9,613 nt of DNA from Anaerolineae bacterium CG2_30_64_16 (lineage in GTDB: Bacteria > Chloroflexota > Anaerolineae > CG2-30-64-16): contig MNXL01000407.1 of NCBI GenBank assembly GCA_001871755.1, positions 1 through 9,613 on the forward strand, read 5' to 3'. The notes under the pieces were generated by a model. It did no database searches. It was not told where the DNA came from and was given only the letters and a program-made list of their open reading frames with translations. Positions within the stretch are counted from its first letter, which is position 1, and each line of letters opens with the position of its first letter. A program made the position numbers and the translations under genes. Shown one piece after another: positions 1 to 7,012 of this stretch.

Positions 1-27
1 TCAGGAGACCGGCCACAGCCACCCCGG

Positions 28-44
28 ATTATTGAGAGGATACG
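28..44 (+). repeat. 17-bp sequence repeated inverted at the right window edge
   Basis: ATTATTGAGAGGATACG at 28-44 is the exact reverse complement of 9597-9613, the last 17 bases of the window. Similarity stops at base 45. In both places the sequence lies directly beside a small hairpin (45-62 here, 9569-9597 there). Seen in that orientation, the order is hairpin then CGTATCCTCTCAATAAT, which suggests the tail of a dispersed repeat rather than chance. There is no transposase or target-site duplication. Confidence 0.6.
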
Positions 45-62
45 GGTGGAACTTGTTCCGCC
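45..62 (-). terminator. Small hairpin downstream of the CHAT gene
   Basis: A palindrome centred on GGAACTTGTTCC (48-59), with flanking G/C pairs out to 45-62, starts about 33 bases beyond the stop codon of the minus-strand CHAT gene. It could end or protect that transcript. No run of U follows it on the minus strand, so it is not a convincing intrinsic terminator. It could equally be part of the dispersed repeat whose 17-base tail is at 28-44. The remaining bases 1-94 hold nothing else that I recognise. Confidence 0.25.
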
Positions 63-94
63 TACTGTGGTGATCATGGGGGGCCGCGTGCGCG

Positions 95-2560
95 CTACCT
101 CTCCGCGCCGACGAGCGCGAATGGCGCCCAGTAGCGCGGGTGCGTGAAGTCGGGGTCAGAACGCAGTATGGAGATGGCCCGCTGCAACGCCAGCGCCTTG
201 TCCCCCAACCGCAGGTAGTTCTGGTAGAAGCTGTGCATCAAGGCCGCTGTAGCCTGATCATCGATGCGCCACAGGCTGACCAGCACCGAGCGCGCGCCGG
301 CCACCAGGAACGCGCGGCTCAGCCCGATCACTCCGTCACCGGAAAGCTTGCCCAGCCCGGTCTGACACGCGCTGAGCGTGACCAGGTCCGCGGGCAGGTC
401 CAGCGCCATCACGCGGCGGGCAGTGAGCCGGCCGTCGTCCTCGGGCGTTGCGGCCAGCGTCAGGAAGGATGCCAGCGGGTCGTCGGCGAGCGCGATGCCG
501 TGGGTGGCCAGGTGCAGGATGCTGTGTTCGGCGGCCAGGCGTTCGACCGTCTCGCGGTCCGCGGCCGGCCCAAGCAGCAGCGTACACCGGCCGGTCGGGA
601 ACAATCTGGCGACGGCCTGAGCTTCCGCTTCAGCGCCAGGCAGTGGCGGCAGCGGGATGGCCCGGCCGGCCGCGGCGGCCGCCGCGGCCGTGGTCGGGTT
701 GCCGACCACCAGCGCTTTGTGACTGGCGCGCGCCAGGCCCGGCTCGCCACGGATCTCGTCCAGCGCGGCCGCGGAGGGAGTGTAAAGCAGCGACCAGCGG
801 TCGGCCAGCCATACGTCGTCGGCCGCAATCAGCGCAGCGAACGGCAACAGCCACAGCGGGCCATGCGGTTCGACGACCACCGGCACGTCATCGGTCGGCA
901 GGGCATCGGCCACCGGGGTGACCAGGGCAGCGTAGAGGTCGCGCAGCAGTGGCGCCGGGTCGAGCATCTGCCCGTCGGCCGGAGCGGTTGCGGTTTCATC
1001 CACGCCCAACGCCCGGCGCAGCGTCGCGACTTGCGCCGCCAGCGCATCCCGGCCCAGCGCGGCGACGTGACCCGTCACCTCTCCCTCCGGTGTCACTGCG
1101 AACACAGCGGAGCGATCAGCCAGGACGTGGTAGACCAGGCGGCCCAGCGGCGGTGGCGGAAGGGATTCGGGGGCGACCTGGACCGGCTCGGGGAGGACCG
1201 GTTCCCGCGCAGGCGCGCTGGGCACACCGGGCGCCATCTGGGACACCGGATTGAAGTCGGGCGGGAAGGACGGCATCCCCGGCGCCATCTGGGATACCGG
1301 ATTGAAGTCGCCGGGTCCGACTGCCTCGCCTGGCGCGCCTGCGCCCCAGTCTGCAGGCAAGTTGGCCGGACCACGGACGGCGTTCTCTTTTGCGGGTGGC
1401 CGGCGGCCGCGGCCGCCCATCAGATCGCGCAGCGCGCGGCCGTGGGCCTCATCGACGACGGCCAACGCGTCAGCGAACGCGGCCGGGTCCGCCACCGCAC
1501 GCGCCAGGTGGACCGTGATCAGCGCGTCGAAGATCTCCCGCACGCCGGAGAGGAACGACACCTTGCCCTCGTCGGTCCGCAGCTCGGCCTGGCGATGGGT
1601 GACCAGGTCCAGGCTGCGTCGCAGCGCGATGACGGCCCCGGCCAGATCCCCCTCGGCTTCCCGGCAGCGCCCCAACCCGTAGCACGCGTGCCAGAGAGTC
1701 TCCGCGTCCCCGACCTGGTCGGCCAGATCGATCGCCCACTCGAACAGATCCCGCGCCTCGGCGATGCGGCCCTGCGCCAGCAGAAGGTGGCCGAACGCCG
1801 CGCCCGCCCGGCCCGCGCCCAGCGGATCGTCCGCCCCCACGTACAGCGCCAGCGCCTCCTGATACGCGGCCACGGCGCGGTCGATCTCCCCGCGGTCACG
1901 GTAGATCCCGGCCAGCGCGGCCAGGGCGCGGCGGCGCTCCGCGGGCGCGGCGTGGGCCGTCAGCAGGCTCAGCGCCTCGTTTAGCAGCCGTTCCGCGGTC
2001 ACGTTCTCGCCCGCTCGCCGGCGGATGATGCCCAGGTGAGCCAGCGCATAGCCACGCAGGAGGGGCGCACTCGCGATCTCGGGACGGGCCAACGCCTGCT
2101 CGTACGCGTTGGCTGCGGGCGCGTCCTGCGGCTGGCGCAGATACGCGTTGCCGATATCGATCAGCAGCCGGACCGCAAACACCGGGTCCGTTTCGGCCGC
2201 CGACAGGTCATCGGATGGGGATGCGGCGTACAAGTCTGGCGGGGCGAGGAGGTCGGACCACCGGTACTGTTTCCCCACGACGCCCAGCGAGCGCAGCACC
2301 TCTTCGAGGTCGAGGTCGGGGTCGGCGGCCAGCGCCTTGAGGCCCGATTCGTAGGCGATCACCGCATCCTGGATCTCGCCGGCCGTTTCCAGCGCGGCGC
2401 CCAGCCGGCTGAAGAGCACCGCGACCAGCCGCGGCCGGTCCAGCTCGCTCGCGAGGGCCAGCGCCCGACCGTGGGCGACCAGCGCGTCCTGGCTCCGGCC
2501 GGCGGCCTCTGCGGCTTGAGCCTCGGCTTCCAGCGCGACGATATCGTGGTATCTGTCCAT
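95..2560 (-). CDS. TPR-CHAT domain protein (caspase-like peptidase)
   Basis: An 821-residue protein. Residues 1 to about 375 form roughly seven tetratricopeptide-type helical repeats, with blocks such as AGEIQDAVIAYESGL and RGEIDRAVAAYQEAL. Residues 382-470 are a Pro/Gly/Ala-rich linker, and about 475-821 are a CHAT domain (caspase HetF associated with TPRs). The caspase-like dyad is intact: His687 in HLATHG and Cys732 in SACQTG, 45 residues apart. The C-terminal HPRYWAPFALVG is typical of CHAT proteins. The family contains cysteine proteases, and in characterised cases the TPR part senses a partner; the partner and substrate here are unknown. There is no signal peptide or membrane segment, so it is probably cytoplasmic. 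The ATG at 2560 has AAGGAA (2567-2572) 6 bases upstream. The gene follows the coo operon on the same strand after a 64-base gap holding a strong hairpin. Oddities are an internal 17-residue duplication in the linker and a seven-alanine run. Confidence 0.92.
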   Translation of the reverse strand: MDRYHDIVALEAEAQAAEAAGRSQDALVAHGRALALASELDRPRLVAVLFSRLGAALETAGEIQDAVIAYESGLKALAADPDLDLEEVLRSLGVVGKQYRWSDLLAPPDLYAASPSDDLSAAETDPVFAVRLLIDIGNAYLRQPQDAPAANAYEQALARPEIASAPLLRGYALAHLGIIRRRAGENVTAERLLNEALSLLTAHAAPAERRRALAALAGIYRDRGEIDRAVAAYQEALALYVGADDPLGAGRAGAAFGHLLLAQGRIAEARDLFEWAIDLADQVGDAETLWHACYGLGRCREAEGDLAGAVIALRRSLDLVTHRQAELRTDEGKVSFLSGVREIFDALITVHLARAVADPAAFADALAVVDEAHGRALRDLMGGRGRRPPAKENAVRGPANLPADWGAGAPGEAVGPGDFNPVSQMAPGMPSFPPDFNPVSQMAPGVPSAPAREPVLPEPVQVAPESLPPPPLGRLVYHVLADRSAVFAVTPEGEVTGHVAALGRDALAAQVATLRRALGVDETATAPADGQMLDPAPLLRDLYAALVTPVADALPTDDVPVVVEPHGPLWLLPFAALIAADDVWLADRWSLLYTPSAAALDEIRGEPGLARASHKALVVGNPTTAAAAAAAGRAIPLPPLPGAEAEAQAVARLFPTGRCTLLLGPAADRETVERLAAEHSILHLATHGIALADDPLASFLTLAATPEDDGRLTARRVMALDLPADLVTLSACQTGLGKLSGDGVIGLSRAFLVAGARSVLVSLWRIDDQATAALMHSFYQNYLRLGDKALALQRAISILRSDPDFTHPRYWAPFALVGAER
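1231..1310 (-). repeat. 51-bp-period tandem duplication in the CHAT protein linker
   Basis: The 29 bases at 1231-1259 and 1282-1310 differ at one position and lie 51 bases apart, so the reading frame is kept. They encode DFNPVSQMAPG(M/V)PS twice at about residues 417-443, between the TPR and CHAT parts. The single synonymous difference suggests either a recent duplication or homogenisation. A repeated short peptide in a flexible linker could be a binding or cleavage motif, but nothing in the sequence proves this. Confidence 0.85.
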
Positions 2561-2573
2561 GGTGGGTTCCTTG

Positions 2574-2608
2574 ACGCGCCAGGCACTTTCAAGAAGTGCC
2601 TGGCGCGT
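2574..2608 (-). repeat. Perfect 15-bp-stem hairpin between FNOR and CHAT genes
   Basis: ACGCGCCAGGCACTT (2574-2588) pairs perfectly with 2594-2608 around a 5-base loop. It lies 16 bases after the flavoprotein stop and ends directly before the ribosome binding site of the CHAT gene. No U-run follows on the minus strand, so it is not a standard intrinsic terminator. It may be a transcript-stabilising or processing hairpin that separates the coo genes from CHAT, a block on CHAT translation, or a dispersed extragenic palindrome. Confidence 0.7.
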
Positions 2609-2624
2609 GACGAGGGAAGCCGGC

Positions 2625-3851
2625 TCAGGCGCCAGGGGCGATTGCGCTCCAGGTCATCATGCCTTGACCGAAGTTCGGATCGAGCAGCCGGCTCTTGAGG
2701 GGGCGCACATCCTGGCCCTGGATCATCAGGGCGTGCAGGACACCCGCGGCGCGGATCTCCCCCACCAGTTGGAACCCCACCAGACGGTTATCTTGGAGGT
2801 AGATGGTGCGCAAATGACCGTTTCGTCGCGTTTGCAGCACCTCATCCCCCTCCTTCAGGCCAACGGCCATGATCGGCAGCCCCAGATGCTTCAGGCTGTT
2901 CATGCGCTCCGCGCCCGCGTAGACCGTGTCGATGCCGACCAGATTCAGCCCGGCGACGCGACCTTGTTCCATGGCATTCGGGAAGATGGCATGGACGTAG
3001 GTCTCGCCAGTCAGGCGATCCGGGGCGGCCACAACATCCCCGGCCGCGAGGATGTCGGGCGCATTGGTGCGCAGGTGGTCATCCACCGTGATCCCCCATC
3101 GATGGGCGATGCCGCTCCCTTCGAGCGGGCCGAGGTTCGGCTTGACGCCGGTCGCCGCGATCAGGATGTCCGCGTCCAGGATCTCCCCGGAGGCCAGCCG
3201 GACCCCTGTGGCGCGTTCATGCCCCACGAAAGCGGAAGCCCTGGTATTGAGGCGCACGTCGATCCCCCGCGCCTGCATCTGGGCCAGCGCGTGGATCGCG
3301 GTATCCGCGTCGAGCATGTTGGCCATGACCTGGTCAAGCATTTCGATCTGGATCACCGAGACCCCCAGGGCGCGCAGCAAGAGCGCGATCTCGACACCGA
3401 TGAATCCGGCGCCGACGATCACGGCCGTGTGCGCCTCGCCGCGCTTCACCCTCTGGATCAGGGCTTCGGCCGCGCTGAGCGATTTGAAGTTGTAGATCCC
3501 GGGCAGGTCTGCGCCCTCCAGGGGCGCGTACAGACGGCTGCCGGTGGCGATCACCAGCCGATCGTACGCCAGAGGCGACCCGTCGCGCAGGCGGATGCGC
3601 TGGGCATCCGGTTCGATGGCGGTCACCTCGACGCCGCTGCGGTATGCCAGACCGATCTGGACGGGCCAGTCCGGGTCGCGCCACAGGTGACTTGCCGATC
3701 CATTGACGAAGTGGTCAATCATGGCCGGCGGCGAGTAGGGCGGATACGGCTCTGCGCTGAGCATCACCAGTTCCGCCTGAGGGTCGTGTTTGCGCACCGT
3801 CTCGGCTACGCTGACGCCCGCCGGCCCGGCTCCGATAATCACGATTCTCAT
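2625..3851 (-). CDS. FAD/NAD(P)-dependent oxidoreductase of the CO dehydrogenase operon (FNOR)
   Basis: A 408-residue pyridine nucleotide-disulfide-oxidoreductase-fold flavoprotein. The N-terminal GAGPAG (residues 7-12) binds FAD, GAGFIG (147-152) binds NAD(P)H, ATG (102-104) lies between them, and the second FAD contact is ILAAGD ending at Asp272. The C-terminal 90 residues resemble the dimerisation domain of NirB/rubredoxin-reductase-like enzymes. There is no cysteine in the protein, so it lacks the redox-active CXXC of disulfide reductases and the active Cys near residue 42 of NADH oxidase/CoA-disulfide reductase. That fits a pure electron-transfer role. CooS-CooF-FNOR gene sets are known, and the proposed job is passing electrons from CooF to NAD(P)+; the acceptor here is inferred. 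I chose ATG 3851 because AGGAGG (3856-3861) lies 4 bases upstream; an in-frame GTG at 3902 lacks such support. The gene starts 90 bases after cooS. Confidence 0.88.
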   Translation of the reverse strand: MRIVIIGAGPAGVSVAETVRKHDPQAELVMLSAEPYPPYSPPAMIDHFVNGSASHLWRDPDWPVQIGLAYRSGVEVTAIEPDAQRIRLRDGSPLAYDRLVIATGSRLYAPLEGADLPGIYNFKSLSAAEALIQRVKRGEAHTAVIVGAGFIGVEIALLLRALGVSVIQIEMLDQVMANMLDADTAIHALAQMQARGIDVRLNTRASAFVGHERATGVRLASGEILDADILIAATGVKPNLGPLEGSGIAHRWGITVDDHLRTNAPDILAAGDVVAAPDRLTGETYVHAIFPNAMEQGRVAGLNLVGIDTVYAGAERMNSLKHLGLPIMAVGLKEGDEVLQTRRNGHLRTIYLQDNRLVGFQLVGEIRAAGVLHALMIQGQDVRPLKSRLLDPNFGQGMMTWSAIAPGA

Positions 3852-3941
3852 CGCGCCTCCTTTCCCCGTACTTCGAACCCATACCCCTGCCCACCTTTCC
3901 ACTTGCCGAGGACGCAGGGATGTTGGGGCCGGGGGTGCGGC

Positions 3942-5879
3942 TCACACCAGCGCCAGCTCGGCTTCCGGCATGACGATCGAATCGGGGAGGAGGGCCGACA
4001 GGCCCAAGCCGGCGCGTTTCTTCTCGATGTGGCGGCGAATCAGCACCGCGGCCCGGTTCGGATCCGGCTCGACCGCGAAGGTCGCGCCCAAAACCCCTTC
4101 CAGCCCCTCGGTGAGCAGCTTGACGATGTTGGGGCTGCCGAAGATCGGCGGGGTGGTGCCCAGCACGGTGTAGATGCCCGAGGCGACAACGTACACGCCG
4201 ATGGCCACGGCTTTCTCCGAGTACCACTCCGGGGCCGCCCCGGCCAGCGGCAGGGCGCTGATGTCCACGCCCAGGGCATTGGCCAGCGCGGCGGCCAGGA
4301 CCGTGATGCGCGTGTTGTCCACGCATGAGCCGAGGTGCAGCACGGGCGGGATCCCCAATGCTTTGCAGATCGCGCTCAGGCCTGGGCCGGCCTTGTCCGC
4401 GGCCGCTGGCGTCATCAGCCCGGCCTTGCCGTCGGCGATGGCAGCACAGCCAGTCACCACCACCAGGATGTCGTTCTCGATCAGGCGCCTGGTCAGTTCC
4501 GTGTGGCCCAGATCTTGCTTGATCTTGGGGTTGTTACAGCCGACGATGCCGACCGCGCCGCGAATCTGGCCCTTGACGATGGCATCGATGAGGGGTTGGG
4601 GCGTCCCACCCAGGGCTTGCAGGATGGCCTCGATGGAGAACCCGGTCATCATCTCCACCGGCTCGACCGGGATGTTGACCTTGCTGGCCACACGCTGGGG
4701 GAAGTTCTCGACCGCCAGGCGCACGATCTGCTTGCCGATCTCGATGCCGTGCTCAGGGTCGAAGGAGATGTGCTGCGCGCCGGGGAATTTGGCTTTGTCG
4801 AAGGTGCTGACGATCTTGGTGTGGTAGCACTTCGCCGTCTCGGTCACGGCGGGCATGATACACTGGTAGTCCACCACCATCAGCTCGACCGCGCCCGTGA
4901 CGATCACCAGTTCCTGCATCAGGTGGTTGCCGGCCATGGGGATGCCCTTGCGCATCAGCACCTCGCTGCCGGTGCAGCACAGCCCGGCCAGGTTGATGCC
5001 GGTGGCGCCGTGGGCTTCGGCCAGCCGGAGCAAGTCAGGGTCTTGTGCCGCAGCGACAATCACCTCGGACAGCATCGGGTTGTGCCCGTGCAGGATGATG
5101 TTGACCTGGTCGGCTTTGAGCACGCCCAGGTTCATTTGGGACATCTTGGGTGTCGGCAGGCCGAAGAGCGTATCGGAGAGTTCCGTGGCGATCAGCGAGC
5201 CGCCCCAGCCATCACTCAGGCTGGTGCGCACGGCGTGGAGCAGGATGTTGACCCAGTCGTTATCCACGCCCATGTGGGTGCGGTGCAGCATTTCGACGTT
5301 CTCGCGATCGATCCCGCGCGGGTACGTGCCGGTCTTCTCCCAGATCTCCTGGCGAGCCTGTGGGGCGCGCGCGGCCAGAGGCAGTTTTGCGCGGCGCATG
5401 CCGTAGTCTTCCATCATCTCCCAGGCCAGTTCGGCGGCGAGCTGTTGGTCGCTCTTGTCGGCGGTCTGGATGCCATACTCGACGGCCAGGCGGCGCAGCT
5501 TCTCTGGCTCGGAAATCGTGTAGGTGTCTGTCTTGCCCTCGCCGACCAGATGGAGGGTTTCGAGGATATCGCGGCCGTGGTCCGAGTGCGCCGAAGCCCC
5601 GGCGGCGACCATGCGCGCCAGGTTGCGTGCTACGATGATATCGGCATCTGCGCCGCAGACACCCCGCTGCGGGCCTTCGCCGAACGGATCCACGCGGCAA
5701 GGGCCCATCGCACAGATGCGGCAGGAGGTCCCCAGGCTACAGTAGCCGCACTGGGGCTGCTGCTTCGCCAGGCGATCCCAAACGGTCTCGACCCCATCCC
5801 GGCGGGCTTTCTCCAGCATCGCCAAGGTATCAGCGTTGATGCTGAGTTTTTCGTATCCGTTACCACTGAAGACGCTCAT
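3942..5879 (-). CDS. cooS: Anaerobic carbon monoxide dehydrogenase, catalytic subunit (Ni,Fe-CODH)
   Basis: A 645-residue homodimeric nickel-iron CODH that interconverts CO + H2O and CO2 + 2H+ + 2e-. The length is normal for CooS. The B-cluster ligands are Cys53, Cys56, Cys61 and Cys75. The C-cluster ligands are His266 (GHNP), Cys302 (second Cys of CCTG), Cys340 (DYQCI), Cys448 (GCNN), Cys478 (TGCAA) and Cys519 (GSCVDN). Lys556 matches the catalytic lysine. The inter-subunit D-cluster ligands appear as Cys44-X2-Cys47 instead of the longer CX7C spacing. No acetyl-CoA synthase gene is nearby, so this is a monofunctional CODH. The ATG at 5879 has AAAGGAG inside the end of cooF, with only 3 bases between the genes, so translation is probably coupled. 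No cooC maturation gene is in the window. Confidence 0.97.
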   Translation of the reverse strand: MSVFSGNGYEKLSINADTLAMLEKARRDGVETVWDRLAKQQPQCGYCSLGTSCRICAMGPCRVDPFGEGPQRGVCGADADIIVARNLARMVAAGASAHSDHGRDILETLHLVGEGKTDTYTISEPEKLRRLAVEYGIQTADKSDQQLAAELAWEMMEDYGMRRAKLPLAARAPQARQEIWEKTGTYPRGIDRENVEMLHRTHMGVDNDWVNILLHAVRTSLSDGWGGSLIATELSDTLFGLPTPKMSQMNLGVLKADQVNIILHGHNPMLSEVIVAAAQDPDLLRLAEAHGATGINLAGLCCTGSEVLMRKGIPMAGNHLMQELVIVTGAVELMVVDYQCIMPAVTETAKCYHTKIVSTFDKAKFPGAQHISFDPEHGIEIGKQIVRLAVENFPQRVASKVNIPVEPVEMMTGFSIEAILQALGGTPQPLIDAIVKGQIRGAVGIVGCNNPKIKQDLGHTELTRRLIENDILVVVTGCAAIADGKAGLMTPAAADKAGPGLSAICKALGIPPVLHLGSCVDNTRITVLAAALANALGVDISALPLAGAAPEWYSEKAVAIGVYVVASGIYTVLGTTPPIFGSPNIVKLLTEGLEGVLGATFAVEPDPNRAAVLIRRHIEKKRAGLGLSALLPDSIVMPEAELALV

Positions 5880-5882
5880 GGC

Positions 5883-6518
5883 TCACGCTCCTTTCTTGCC
5901 GTCGGCATTCAGATGGGTGATCTCCGCGCCGAGTTGTCGCCAGGCCACCACGTTGGCGGGCAGGGCGGAGAGCTCGCTGCTGACCTGAGTGACCGCCACG
6001 GAAACCGCTTCAGAGTAGCGGGTCCGGGCAGCCTTGACCAATTCGTTGATCTCGCCGAACTGTAGTGCCCCTGCCTTGCACGCCTCGACGCAGGCCGGTG
6101 ACCCTCCCTGGCGCTGGCGCTCGATGCAGTGGTCGCACTTGATGGCAATCGCCGGTTTGCCGGGGGCGCCCGCGGCGGCATAGTAGGTGATGACGTCGAA
6201 TGGGCAGACCATGGCGCACATCCCGCAGGCGATGCACTTGCGCGGCTCTATCATGACGATCTCGGGATGATCGGCGGCGCGGCGAATGGCGGCCGTCGGA
6301 CAGACGGCCATGCACGGGGCAGGGTCACAATGGCGGCATTTGTTCGGGAAGGCGGTGTTCAGGAGGAGGCCCGGCTCGGCGTGGATGCGAGACTTGGGCG
6401 CGGGCGTTTCGAAGACGGACAAAAAGAGGTTCTTGGTCTGTGAATGTGCGACTGCACAGGCCATTTCGCACTGTTTGCACCCGATACAGCGCTCGGGGTG
6501 CACGAAGACCGTTTTCAT
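5883..6518 (-). CDS. cooF: CooF-type four-cluster [4Fe-4S] ferredoxin, electron carrier of CO dehydrogenase
   Basis: A 211-residue iron-sulfur protein of the CooF/HycB/DmsB type with sixteen cysteines in four sets: 11/14/17/21, 61/64/69/73, 95/98/101/105 and 128/131/143/147. Together they would hold four [4Fe-4S] clusters. The last 50 residues are a variable tail without cysteines. It should take electrons from CooS and pass them to the flavoprotein two genes downstream, since no hydrogenase is present. I chose ATG 6518 because AAAGGAG lies about 8 bases upstream and the first ferredoxin motif starts 10 residues in. The frame can be extended to a GTG at 6632, but those 38 residues are not ferredoxin-like. 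It is the first gene of the cooF-cooS-FNOR operon and is preceded by a long leader. Confidence 0.93.
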   Translation of the reverse strand: MKTVFVHPERCIGCKQCEMACAVAHSQTKNLFLSVFETPAPKSRIHAEPGLLLNTAFPNKCRHCDPAPCMAVCPTAAIRRAADHPEIVMIEPRKCIACGMCAMVCPFDVITYYAAAGAPGKPAIAIKCDHCIERQRQGGSPACVEACKAGALQFGEINELVKAARTRYSEAVSVAVTQVSSELSALPANVVAWRQLGAEITHLNADGKKGA

Positions 6519-6637
6519 GGTGGCTGCTCCTTTCTCCCAGCCGATGCTGAAGAACGTGGCGGAAAAGAAGGTCTGTCCTTGGTTTGCACTCTCCTTTCTG
6601 GCCGGAGGATCTTTTCGAAAAAGCGGGAACACTTTCG

Positions 6638-6673
6638 AGGTCTGACGCAGACAGGTTCGTTTGCGACAGACCT
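6638..6673 (-). promoter_or_regulatory. Imperfect 36-nt palindrome upstream of cooF
   Basis: AGGTCTG (6638-6644) pairs with CAGACCT (6667-6673). Next comes one A:A mismatch, then CGCA (6646-6649) with TGCG (6662-6665) and three more inner pairs around a 6-base loop. The left half also contains the shorter perfect dyad GTCTG-N3-CAGAC (6640-6652), giving three copies of the same half-site. It lies 120-155 bases before cooF, inside the predicted leader, so it could be a regulator site or an RNA structure. The regulator is unknown. Confidence 0.4.
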
Positions 6674-6831
6674 ACGGAGACTGCGGAACTCCTGCGCCCC
6701 GGATGGATTGCAGGGGTAACGGGCGGGAATATTGAGATCGCGGTCCGGCCGCCGCTCGCGTAAGCGCAATCTCCAATGCCCCCGCGAATCGGTACATCGC
6801 AACGCTGGCAAGCCCTTTGCTCACCTGGCGC

Positions 6832-6860
6832 AGTATACCACCAACCGGCCATCTGCGCAA
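6832..6860 (-). promoter_or_regulatory. Candidate promoter of the coo operon
   Basis: On the minus strand, -35 TTGCGC (6855-6860) and -10 TATACT (6832-6837) are separated by exactly 17 bases. Transcription would start near 6825 and give a leader of about 300 bases to cooF. The -10 is followed by the same G as in the two plus-strand promoters described here (TATACTG). The match is reasonable but not decisive. Confidence 0.4.
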
Positions 6861-6918
6861 GAGGGCGGAGGGCGCAAGAAAGATGTCGAAGCCGGAATTC
6901 CAAGGCCGCGCTGCGGTT

Positions 6919-6948
6919 TTGTTAGCCCGCCCTCATCTGCGGTATACT
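6919..6948 (+). promoter_or_regulatory. Candidate promoter of the phosphodiesterase gene
   Basis: -35 TTGTTA (6919-6924) and -10 TATACT (6943-6948) have an 18-base spacer. The predicted start near 6955 leaves a leader of about 58 bases before ATG 7013. No operator-like repeat is seen around it. Confidence 0.45.
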
Positions 6949-7012
6949 GGCACATCGGCCGGTCGGCCGGCTTCTGCGATCACTCATCTTCTCAGGCTTA
7001 CAAGGAGGCGAA

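Larger units (their letters stand above)
6519..7012. other. 494-base divergent control region between cooF and the phosphodiesterase gene
   Basis: No convincing gene is present. It holds a candidate cooF promoter (6832-6860, minus), a candidate promoter for the plus-strand gene (6919-6948), a 36-nt imperfect palindrome (6638-6673) and the 10-base palindrome TTTTCGAAAA (6612-6621). If the minus promoter is used, the cooF leader is about 300 bases. I could not find a CooA-type site (TGTC-N8-GACA). Two AGAAAGGAG sequences face cooF, near 6526 and 6593; the nearer one serves cooF. Confidence 0.6.

Noticed and set aside
140..1984. 614-residue open frame on the plus strand opposite the CHAT gene
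   Set aside because: It is Arg/Gln/Gly-rich with no domain pattern and lies fully antisense to a clear TPR-CHAT gene; high G+C removes stops from the opposite strand.
95..2560. CRISPR-linked TPR-CHAT (Craspase) component
   Set aside because: There is no gRAMP/Cas7-11 gene, CRISPR array or Cas1 in the window; the neighbours are CO metabolism genes.
2559..2624. Intrinsic terminator ending the coo operon
   Set aside because: The hairpin stem is strong, but no U-run follows on the minus strand, so read-through into the CHAT gene is plausible.
2559..6065. Long plus-strand frames at 2559-4328 and 4335-6065 opposite FNOR and cooS
   Set aside because: Both are antisense to proteins with complete catalytic motifs and show only biased His/Asp/Gly/Arg composition, as expected of shadows.
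6515..6811. 98-residue minus-strand frame ending in an ATGA overlap with the cooF start
   Set aside because: Its start lacks a ribosome binding site and it has no recognisable pattern; an internal GTG after AAAGGAG is spaced only one base away. A leader peptide cannot be excluded but is unsupported.
6519..6860. CooA or RcoM binding site upstream of cooF
   Set aside because: One GACA-type half-site occurs near 6665, but no partner half-site at the required spacing was found.
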